Origin: Termitomyces sp. T153
Lineage: Eukaryota; Basidiomycota; Agaricomycetes; Agaricales; Lyophyllaceae
DNA length: 64,000 nucleotides
Direction of reading: 5' to 3'
Assembly: GCA_018296165.2 (NCBI GenBank)
Contig: JACKQL020000029.1
Location: 372,001 to 436,000 of the forward strand
The notes beneath the pieces were generated by a model. The model made no database searches and had not been told where the DNA came from. It was given only the letters and a program-made list of their open reading frames with translations. This document shows positions 22,366 through 32,153 of this stretch, in pieces. Position 1 is the stretch's first letter, and every line of letters begins with the position of its first letter. Made by a program: the position numbers and the translations under genes.

Positions 22366-23218
22366 GTGGGATCCTTGACTCAGAGGGCACCACTTGTGCC
22401 CTACAATAATATAGTGCCTGCTGGTGATGACCAGAGGATGGATGAGCTCTCAGATTTCAAGGCAGCTTCATTCTTTGCTGGACCATCTAAGCCAATGGCA
22501 GCTAAAGTAAAGCCACCAAAACCAGCAGCAACAAAGGAGGGAACATCAAAGCCCTCCCAGAAAGCTGGCACTGGGCAGTCCACTGCAACAGTGACAGAGG
22601 CAGATGACTCTATAGTCATCACCACTCCAATTGCCTTTCCAGCTAATGTTTCTCAGGGAGCAGAAGCTGGTGTTATTGAGGTCCTCAACTCAAGGACCCT
22701 ATGTTATGCCTGGTGTGCTCCCTCAGGAGTATAGGCCACTAGTGCACTGAGATCTGTGTGACAAAGAATTCTACATTACCCAGCCAGCAGCTGCCCAAGC
22801 AATGGCAGGTGCCCCAGTGGCACCCAACTTGGATAGCAATGATGATGAGGATAATGATGTTCCTACATCTAAACAATGTATTTTGGACAGTGACTCTGAT
22901 GACAATGCTAATGAGTGTTGTTGCAAGAAGCAGCACAATGCTAATGCCAAACAGCTGTTAGCCATTGATGCTGAGAAGTCCAAAATAGACCTCAAGCATC
23001 TGAATGATACAGTGCCTAGCTGCCTACCAGACAGCTGGGATACCATGTTGCTTCACAGGTGCTTCAAGCACCAGAATGACTTCAGGGGTATGCTACACTC
23101 CAACTTCTATTACCAATGATCAATGCAGTGTTTGTTAGTGATGAAGTGGTCTTTGCCCACTTAACAGAGATGGCTGAGATATCTCACATATCCCCACATT
23201 ATGAATTACTGTATCAAT
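22366..23218 (+). pseudogene. Family B post-chromodomain reading frame (copy 1)
   Basis: Matches copy 2 at 47,340-46,496. It begins TQRAPLVPYNNIVPAGDDQR, has a Lys/Pro/Ala-rich low-complexity stretch (KPPKPAATKEGTSKPSQKAG), VITTPIAFPANVSQGAEAG and, after a frame change, an acidic run around SDSDDNAN. It then has LLAIDAEKSKIDLKHLND and RCFKHQNDFRGMLHSNFY. No known domain is recognised. It breaks off after HYELLYQWAP, where family A integrase sequence resumes. Confidence 0.6.
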
Positions 23219-23222
23219 GGGC

Positions 23223-24435
23223 TCCTTTGTGTTTATGATTAAGCACAGACCAGGACACTTGAGCTCAGGCCCAGATGGTTTATTAAGAAGGTCAGATCAC
23301 AAGTCAATGTGGGAGGCATATGACAACAGGGGCCAGAAGGTGCTGGAGGAAGAATGAGTGGAAAAGAGGTGTTGGAGAAGTGTGAAGAGTTGGAGATGGT
23401 GCAGAGGGTGGCAGCAGCTCAGGAGATTTTAGCAGATGGGGACATCCTAGAAGAGATTAGGGTCAAGTTGCCAGCAGACCCAAAATTGGCCCCTTTGTGG
23501 AGGCTAAAGGAGACACCAGCATTGGTTCAATTGCAACTGAAGGACTTTATGGTGGAGAAGGGAGTGGTGCACTTCAGGGGCTTGATTTACATGCCAAACA
23601 ATGAGGAGGTGAAGCAGAAGGTCCTACAGCTGTACTACAACTTGATTCTGACAGCATACTCTAGACAGGCCAATAGAATTGCACTCATTGCACAGAATTA
23701 CTACTGGTCTAGAATATTGGAGTTTGTGAGGTGGAAGGGCTGCAAGACCTGTCAATGTGTGAAGCCAAAACAGCAGAAACCATTCAGATGGCTGCAACCT
23801 CTTGAAGTGCCAGATGGCCCTTGGCAGCATATTATGACAGATTACATTGGGCTGTTACCCCCATCACAAGACTACAATGCAATCCAGGTGGTGTGTGATA
23901 AGTTCACTAAGCAAGCCCATTTCCTGGGAGCACACTCAACAGATCATGCAGCAGTGATGTGTGATGTCATAGAGAGGGTGTGGTGCTTGCATGGGACACC
24001 AAAGAAGGTGGTGTCAGATCAGGGGCTCCACTTTGTGGCAAAGTATGTGGAGAGGATGTGGGAACAGTTGGAAATCAAAAAGGCATTGTTGACAGCACAT
24101 CACCCCCAAACAGATGGTTAGACCAAGAGGGTGAATCAAGAATTGGAGGTGTACTTGCAGGCATTTGTGGACTATTATCAGGACAATTGGATGGAGTGGT
24201 TGCCATTTGCAAAGTTCACATTCAACAACCATATTAACACATCAATAGGGATGTCACCATTTTATACAGAGTATGCCTATAATCCCATATGCTCCATTGA
24301 TTCCATCAACTCACAATCAGTCCTAAGAGCAGATGCACAGCTGGATAGGATAAGAGAAGTTCAAGGAGAGCTGAAGGAGCTGTTAGAGCTTGCAGCAGAG
24401 AGGATGAGGAGGTTTTACAATGCCTAGATGAACTA
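23223..24435 (+). pseudogene. Ty3 family A RNase H end and integrase
   Basis: It resumes at MIKHRPGHLSSGPDGL (end of RNase H). It continues with the His/Cys zinc-binding domain of integrase (YYNLILTAYSRQANRIALIA, then the CKTCQCVK pair), then the catalytic core: WQHIMTDYIGLLPPSQDYNA, KKVVSDQGLHFVAKYVERMW and TAHHPQTDG followed by a stop. FVDYYQDNWMEWLPFAKFTF and SPFYTEYAYNP follow. Compared with the family core, the first two catalytic Asp residues are still visible. Coding stops at 24,435 just before the C-terminal domain; the missing part is on the minus strand at 12,465-11,999. Confidence 0.85.
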
Positions 24436-26281
24436 ATGGGCTGCTGCAAAAAACAGTTCTACAACCTTGTACAGTTAAGCATTCTAACGCATACAGCTCA
24501 GATAAAGAAAATGTGTGTTGGTTTTTGTATGATATTAAGAACATTATGAATGCTTTATGGTCCTCAGCTACAGACTCTCACCAAACTTGTGAAACATTTA
24601 AAGGACCAATATCACATGGATACAAAAGGCCAGGATATTACTTACCCCATTATATCTACTAGCCTATCTCCTGATAAAAATGTGCCAAGCCATTGGAAGC
24701 TCAAAATATCAATCTTGAAGAGTGATGAAAGGCTAACAAACCATATCCCCTCCCCTTCTAATATCTCAGATACTCTAGAGCATAGACATAACTACCCTGA
24801 AAACACCTTAGAACATCATGAAAATTGCATTTGCAGCTTACAAATAGTTACTGATGCACCTGCTATATTTCATCTGCAGACATCAGACCACCATTCATCA
24901 GCAACAGATCTCCTTGGAGAATTTGGTTGTGTCTCTTCTTAAATGGACTACTACACAATGGATAATGAAGACTATTGTTTTTTTTGTGAGCAAGAAGACA
25001 ACAAACAGCATATATTGTTCTGTGAAATACTTGATCCCAAGGGTGAATATGACCCAGATGATGGAACAGCTGAAGAGAAACTGTTTGCATCAAAAAAAAG
25101 TACATTCATCTTTCTGCCAAGCCAAGAAGAGGCAGAGCTTGCATTTCATAACTTGACAGATAGCAAAGAAACTGCTCATGTTGTCTTCTGTGCTGGTGTT
25201 TGTCATGAAGAATACTTCATAAGTGAAGATATCCTTGAACAAGCAGAAAAGGCCATCCATATTGTTATGGAACACTACTCACACAAAGATCATGTCTTTG
25301 TGTATGACAATGCAACAACTCACCTCAAACATGCTGATGAAGCTCTATCTGCTACAAAAATGCCAAAAAGATCTTCAAGATGTGTGGAGAAAAATTTTGG
25401 TGTTTTTGTCAACATGCTTGGTACTGATGGCTGGCCACTTCAAGATGCTGAGGGCAAAATATATAAAGAAGAAGATTTCTATGAAAAATAGTAAGTTTTC
25501 TGATGGAACAGAGCAAGAGTTCTATTTTTCTGCAGGTCATGAGCAGGCTGGCATGTTTAAAGGAATGGCAAAAATACTCATAAAAAGGGGCTATGATGTA
25601 TTAAGGAAGAAGGCACAGTGCAGGAAATTGTTTTCAAACTGTCCTGAAGGCATGATAGATTGCTGTTGCCAATGGATGCTATATTCAGAGCCAGACTTCA
25701 TTGTAGAAGAACCTCTGCTACATAAACTCTTCTCAAATCACAGCATTTCAATTCTTTTCCTTCCAAGATTCCATTGTGAGCTGAGTTTTATTGAGCAATG
25801 TTGGAGATATGCAAGGAGGCACTATAAACTCTTACCAGAGTCATTAAGAAAAGAGGATCTGGAATGGAATGTGCTTGCCTCATTGGAAGAAGTTCCACTG
25901 ATCACCATGCATTGGTCAGTAATGTTGATTGAATATTAAGATTCTGCCATTGACATACTACTCACTTTTGCAACATGGTCACTTCAATTTATGGTCTACC
26001 AAAAAGGTCTCAATGGGGCTCAAGCTGCTTGGGCCTCAAAAAAGTATCATGGGCACAGATTCATTCCCAAAGAAATTCTTGAAGAGTTGGAAAAGGCTAG
26101 AAATTAGTATATATTAAATAAAATGTATCTTGACTACTGTAAATCTCATTTCATAGAGTTGTAGCAGTGAGAACACAGAAGATATGATAGAACACAAAGG
26201 TCTGAGGGGCATGTCTAAAAGCATGTCACAAGTGGGTCACATGTCATGTGATGCCCACATTTGTGCATGAACCATATCTTA
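24436..26281 (+). mobile_element. IS630-type DDE transposon, main part
   Basis: It runs from the breakpoint at 24,436 to a 38-bp terminal repeat at 26,244-26,281, whose partner is at 12,620-12,657. It contains the transposase relic. The original size would have been about 2.0 kb. Confidence 0.6.
24943..26105 (+). pseudogene. DDE transposase common in agaricomycetes
   Basis: Frames at 24,943, 25,497 and 25,929 together give a long DDE transposase. It shows EEYFISEDILEQAEKAIHI, then HVFVYDNATTHLKHADEALS (second catalytic Asp in VYDN), MPKRSSR, and YFSAGHEQAGMFKGMAKIL with RGYDVLR. It continues with GMIDCCCQWMLYSEPDF, FLPRFHCELSFIEQCWRYAR (third catalytic Glu in FIEQCW) and a C-terminus near FPKKFLKSWKRLE. 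I know this layout from many unnamed mushroom transposases; the E.CW block resembles the IS630/Tc1 DDE_3 fold. There are a few frameshifts and several W/R positions turned to C/Q. Confidence 0.72.
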
Positions 26282-26780
26282 TTACTACTGTGTCATTGTT
26301 TGTACAGATGCAACAGTTGCATGTTTAAATATAACAATGGACATTTCTCAGCCTCCAACACTTTGTGGCCACACAAGGTGCAAAATTTGCAGAGAAACTT
26401 GCAAGAGTCAGGGATCACCACAAGAAGGTGTGTATGAAGAAGCAGGAGAAAGCATGTCAGGATGTAGAGTTTGCTATGCATTTTAATTTTTCATGACACA
26501 GGTAATTCTTGTAATATCAATGGATTCATAAGCTGATAACACATTTCATTTTGAATAAATAACAGTTTAAAAAGCCTGGAGAGCCCATTATTATTGAACA
26601 AGTCTGGTTCATTGATTCATTGGAATCAGGCAGAGTACCTGGACCCAGCTGATATTGTTACAAGTCTACCCCAATTATGTTGACTCTGACTATTTAAAGA
26701 TACCTATATCAAGGTGCCATTCATGATTCAGAAGCATCAAGTTTAAACAAGACTATTATTTATAATATTATCACTCCTTT
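26282..26780. other. AT-rich spacer with a small Cys-rich frame
   Basis: A 49-residue frame at 26,337-26,486 encodes CGHTRCKICRETCKSQG and ESMSGCRVCYAF, with four C..C-like pairs that could bind zinc. Whether it belongs to the Plavaka element downstream is unknown. The rest is AT-rich. Confidence 0.35.
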
Positions 26781-26787
26781 TGTTTCA

Positions 26788-28010
26788 TTGAATCCATTGG
26801 AAAATGTGGATGATCCCTTCAGTGGAGTTCCTGTCATTGGAGACAAACAGGTAAGGATAAATCTATGCTATATACTTTTTGAATTTAGGTGTTTGAATGA
26901 GATTGGAGAGGCTGAGGATGCAGGTTGCACTACACCCAGTCTAGATGGTTCCATGAAGAAGCTATTATTCAAAGCCGAGTACCATCCTCATTTAGGCATT
27001 CCAACCAAGATCAGGTTGTATAGTGAATGTTTTCCTAAAAGAATGATGCTGCCCATTGATTTTGGACTATGGAGACCATTCAACTTGATTTTAAGGTCAT
27101 GGAATTGGGACTTGAAGCTTTTTTCAACAAGAGTCAGCTAGATTGACTTGTCAAATTATTCTATTGAGCTGTTGCAAGCAGTGTTGAAGACCCTTTCACC
27201 CTCAGAAACACTTCCAAATTGAAAAAAAAATATGAGAAGAAGCATCTAAGCTTCAAACAAAAGTGAGTATTAGTCTTGATTTGTGGACATAATATTATGG
27301 TATTTGGTTGACAGTTATTCATCAGTGCAAGAAGAAGTCTTATCTAGTTTTCTATAAAGGAGTGCTGCAAGAAATTGAGATACAGGTATGCAACTCTTAG
27401 GACTGGCCATCAAAAATGTTGTTAATGACCCCCTGATTGCTCCACACATTATTTGGAATGTGCAAAAACATTATAGGTGGATAGGAACTATTTGGGAGCA
27501 ATTTATCACCAAGCCATGAATGAATGATGTGGCTTGGGAGGCTCAAATATGTTTTCTGCCACTCTGTTATTAAACTGTTAAACCCACATATTTACTTTGA
27601 CTGCCAGTCACATATACCTGACAATCTGGCTGTAAAGCTTCTCCCTCTTATTCTTTATGCCAATAAAACAAAACTATCAAGTTTCAGAATGGCAAAAGAA
27701 TACCCAATTGTTGGATGATGATATGCCTTTCTTCCACATGACATTCAAAATACAAATAGGAGAGAAGGCTGTGTGGTTGGCTGGTTACCCATTGTTTGTT
27801 TACCTTTCAAATATTCTGTTTAAGCATTGAACTGCTCTACCTTGTAGGTTCATGAAGACACAGCCAAAAGAGGAAAAACAATATTTGTTAAGTTCAAGAA
27901 TGCTGTTTGGCATGAGGGCTTTTGAATTTTCCTAGAGAAAATCATCAAATTAGCTCAGACCAGTGAGTGGAAGTTAAGTAAAGCTGACAATATCCTGTGA
28001 TGGCTCTAGC
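26788..28010 (+). pseudogene. Plavaka transposase, N-terminal half
   Basis: After the frame starting NPLENVDDPFSG, readable blocks are KKYEKKHLSFKQK (27,226), APHIIWNAQKHYRW-like sequence (27,440), and ILYANKTKLSSFRMAKEYPI (27,650-27,715). The last matches the Plavaka hallmark D/NKT.LSSFG..K.YP. After an intron-like gap come VHEDTAKRGKTIFVKFKNAV, WHEGF, a stop, then FLEKIIKLAQTSEW. Several frameshifts; not functional. Confidence 0.65.
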
Positions 28011-30124
28011 CAATCATTCTAATACTATCTTCTAACTACAAACAAATGTAAAAAGTCAGTCTTCTATAAATTTTATGCCTGACAGGATTTCAGGTCTCCT
28101 CTTACAAACTGAGTTATATTAGTTTGAATTGAGATACTAATATTATGTATGTATGCCAAAATCATAAAATTTATCAATTTACTTCTGTGGTAGTCCTCCA
28201 TCCCAATGTTATGACACAACTTCTTGAGGTACTGGAAAATAAGTGAGTTGATTGTCATAATGGTGTTGAATGCTTTGAGCTGTACTTTTTCTTTTCATTG
28301 TCTAGATACAAATTTGATTTGTTGGCAGCATATATTAAGATCAAACTCACTTTTTTGTTTGGTCATCTGTTTCATCATCTATTTCCTCTTCTCCACACAT
28401 GTTGTTCTCCAAGTCACAGTTCTTAACATTACATTTGTGTTTATTTGTCTCAGATATGGTGAGAAGGCATGCCTCTACCAGGTCCTTGATTAAAATGCTG
28501 TTTAACTTGACAAAAGGATTTGCTACATGTGAAATAATCTTCCCAGCATGATAGAATAGAGCTAGGAGGCCTTTTATATTCATATAGTTAGTAGAACTAT
28601 ACAGTAGAGTACACTCCAAATCCACTTACAGTTCTTTCCCTTGTCAAGCCTAAGGTTTATGCTAATCTTCAGGGCAGCTTTAAACTTGTCCTACTCTGAG
28701 TTCTTTTGTTGAGGTTTAGTGTGCTGTGACCAGCTCTTGGCTGAGGAGCAATTTTATGCTGGAGAGCATTGAGAAGGCATTGTTGTAGTTGATGGAGAAA
28801 GATATGTCATTGAGTCACAGTCTCAGTGATGTGAAATTGTGATTCAAAATTGTGATTTGTAATGCATAATCTTCTCATATGATAAGTATGGCATGAGATT
28901 GAACTTATGCACCTATTCAGCATGAACAGTCAATCTTACTATATGCCCTGAACATTACAGGGAAGCTAGCACAGAGCATGGTCAAAATCATGTATGATAA
29001 TATTGTTGACTGAAAGAGGTTCAATTAGTGATCATTTAGAAAATTTCTGGTTACATACAGATTCTCCATATCAGTTTTGTGAAAAGAATCTTATTAGGGT
29101 CTTCTAATTCTTGCATGCACCACCTTTGCTGTATTTGACATATTATCTGTCAAAATTTATATCAATGATAGCATATGTATATTTGCTTTGATACATTGAA
29201 AATATATGTGTATAAGTTAAAAGATATGGTGTATTACAGCAATAACCACTTTACAAGCAGGTATATAGATAAGAACAATGATGTATGGTATCATGATGGA
29301 CTGACAGGACACCAAATGATGAAATATAATGGACCATTAGATATGTCTGTATCTGGAACTAAAATAGCTACATTAGCTATATATGTATGTTTGGACTGAA
29401 TATATTGTATTTTCCCAATTAGACCTTGGACTTGCCATGTGCTGCAATGGCTCATACTCAGTGGTTTATAGTAAGTAAGAGTAATAAAACTAAAAGGAGT
29501 CAATAATGGTGAAAAGTGTTGCTAGCAACATAAGCAAGTCAGGAGAAATGACTTGTAAAAGTCAATAACCCAAAGTGTAGCTAAATTTGACACCTGGAAT
29601 AACAGCTAGTATGCTGGTTGCTAGAGTGGTGTGTATCAAAGAAATAATAAGAAAGGAAATATTATTGGGGACCTTGCTAGGAAGGTTGCTAGAGGTTGCT
29701 AAGGGAAAGTAGTCCAATGGGGCTGGGGATTTAAACCACATGTGATGAAGTCACATGACTGTTGGATCATGTAGAAACCAGAAATTCTGAAAGTTGTTAA
29801 AACATAGGAAAAGACAGAAATCTGTACTCAGTGAGAATAGAGTCTTATCACTGGTATTAAGCAAATGGGGTCTTACTTCTGTGCAGTGTGCTGAATTTTA
29901 CAATTTCAAGTTATGTATGTTGGCACAAAGTTTTATGATATTATTTGGTCATAAAATTGTCAGGCAGATAGTGAGGCATATAAAGGTCAAATTCAAAAAG
30001 CAAGAAAATATATTTTCACAAGAAGATATGATGCAATAAGCAAAGCAATTAATAACATTCCTGATAAATTATTTGTGCCAATTGAGGTAAGGAATCAACA
30101 AAGTCATCTACCAATGATACTTAC
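28011..30124 (+). pseudogene. Plavaka middle region, strongly decayed
   Basis: AT-rich DNA with many stops. A short conserved-looking block at 29,275-29,390 reads VWYHDGLTGHQMMKYNGPLD followed by MSVSGTKIATLAIYV; I have a vague memory of similar blocks in mushroom transposon proteins but cannot name a domain. A frame at 29,794-30,039 (KCKLCML-like, basic end) is unidentified. 29,460-29,780 holds TTGCTAG-rich DNA resembling family E repeats. Confidence 0.35.
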
Positions 30125-32153
30125 TATCAGGTTCTACTAACCACAGGGGCTCAGCTTAACTGGGAAAATTCTTAATAGGCAGATGCAACATCCTACAATT
30201 AGAACCTTGTGCTTTGGGGGGGTTCAGATGTCAGATACTTGCAAGAATAGACTGGGGGAGCAGTCTGGGCTTAGAGGTTTGCCAGGCACAAGTCCAGGGC
30301 AGATACTGGGAGTACAGAGCACACAAGCAATGGGAGCAGGACCAGAGTTTGATGAGCAATCAGATGGTGTTGATGGGTTTCAATGCAAAGCATAGGACAA
30401 AGTCTGTTAGATTCCACTGACCATGGGGGCTCAGCTGAACTGTGTGAGTCCTTACTAGGCAGACATGATGTTCTGCACTTATAATCTAGTGTTCTGGAGT
30501 GGTCTGGACTTCAGATACTTGTAAAGATGAGCTAAGAAAAGCAGTCTAAACAAGTCCGGGGTAGTCTGGAGAAGTCTTAGACAAGGCACAAAAAAGAGTT
30601 GGGCTTGAAGAAGACTTATAGACAAGTCCAGAGGCAAATATAGAGAGTGTGGAGCAAGCAGAGGCTATGTAAGTGATGAGAGTGGGGTTGGAGATTGATG
30701 GAGGATCAATGAGTATTGATGAGTTTTGGAGCCAAGCATAGGGCAAAGTCTGGGATTAATTATGAATGTATGAGGTCATAAATGTATGCATGGGGTTTGT
30801 AACAAAGTCAGAGTATAAAGGAATCCAGACAACAATAAAGGAAATAGAACAGATGAGATGAGATGGAGTCAAGGCAAGACAGAAACAAAAATAAAATAGG
30901 ATTAAAATGAGGCACAAGACTAGAGATAGAAGTAGAGATGAAACCAGAAAACATAACAGACACAGAATGTAAACAGATGAGTAACAGCAATATCAAGACT
31001 ACTGTAACAGATATTGCTCCATGGCTTATATACTGACTACTGGACCTCCTCCAGAAACTGAGGGTGCAATGGCAAGGCTTGTCAAATCCATGTAGTGTTA
31101 ATGGGTATTGGTTTTGATCAGATGGCAGGCCATAGTGATATTCTGATAGGAACTGATAGGAACACAGTTCATCCTATAGTCATCAGGAAGTTTCAGAGTG
31201 GTTGGGTAGGTCAAGGGGACAGGTTAGCAACATGTGCTAGAGTCAGAGGAGATATTGGAGGGGCTTAGGGGCTTAGGAGGAGAAGGAAAAGTAACAGGGC
31301 CCATAGGGGACATGTCAGAGTTTGCTAGGGGGCTATTGGAATTTGCTAGGGAAGTGTTAGGATTAGCTGAGGCAGGCATCATGAGTGAACAAAGGTCAGG
31401 GTGAGTCAAGAGGGTGTTGGAGGGAGCTCTGGGAGGGTGGGGTGGCTTGGGAAGAAGTCTGGCAGTTTGAGAGCGAGTTGTGACAAGGTCCAGAGTTAGA
31501 TAAGAATGTACAAGTTATAAAGATATGAACAGAGATAGGCATGGAAATTGGAATGGAGTTAGAATTGAAAGGAAATCAGGCAATGTGGAAAGAAACTGAG
31601 GCAGACAAGTCAAGACAAGATAGAGATAAGAATGAAATAGAATTGAGAACAAGATGAGACTAGAAACAATGAGACAGAAATAGAGACAAAACTGGGACAT
31701 AAGATATAGCAGAATACAATTGTAAGTAATATCAAGACTATTATAGCAGATATTACTCTATAACTTAGATACTAGCTACTGGACCTCCCCTAGGAGTTGC
31801 AGGTCTGACAGCAAAGGTTATTAGGGCCATGTGGGTCTGGTGAAGTGTTGGTTCTAATTGGGTAGATTGCAGTAATACATTGGTGTGGATCTGTGATGTA
31901 TGCTCAAGTTCAGGAAAATCATCAGGGACACTTAGGGGCTTGGTGGGAAATGGGAGAGTGATGGGGCTCATAGGAAAGACATTGGAGTTGTTTAAGGAAG
32001 TGTTGGAGTTTGCTGAGGAAGTGTTGGAGTTTGCTGGAGTGAGCACCAGAGTTGGACAAAGATTGGAGCAGGTCAAGGGGGCATCAGTGGGTGCTGTGGG
32101 AGTGTGGGAATCACTCAGGAAGAGATCTGGAGGTCCAGGGATGGGTTGTGACA
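30125..32153 (-). mobile_element. Outer solo LTR (family C-like), split by an inner solo LTR
   Basis: It begins TATCAGG (TGTCAGG in the intact copy) and ends GTTGTGACA. Both flanks are CTTAC (30,120-30,124 and 32,154-32,158). Removing the inner LTR and one duplicated pentamer leaves 943 bp that align collinearly with the 1,140-bp family C LTR. It interrupts the Plavaka transposase. CpG is absent. Confidence 0.85.
30405..31485 (-). mobile_element. Inner solo LTR nested inside the outer LTR
   Basis: 1,081 bp from TGTTAGATTCC to GTTGTGACA. Flanks are AAGTC (30,400-30,404) and AGGTC (31,486-31,490), one mismatch from a perfect 5-bp duplication. The break lies within the outer LTR between AGCATAGG..AAAGTC and AGGTCCAGAG, which are adjacent in the copy at 3,858. 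The insertion therefore happened after the outer LTR had formed. Confidence 0.85.

Larger units (their letters stand above)
18244..23222 (+). mobile_element. Ty3 family B copy 1, pol deleted and truncated
   Basis: The 5' LTR is 18,244-18,422 and gag follows to about 21,420, then a protease start. Reverse transcriptase, RNase H and integrase are absent. The part of the element after the chromodomain resumes at 22,366 and breaks off at ~23,220, without a 3' LTR. It is inserted in the RNase H region of family A; ~100 codons of family A RNase H are also missing, so a later deletion removed the 3' end of this element together with part of its host. Confidence 0.75.

Noticed and set aside
22771..23046. 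Minus-strand frame within the family B post-chromodomain segment
   Set aside because: The plus strand matches the homologous frame of copy 2; the minus frame is a shadow.
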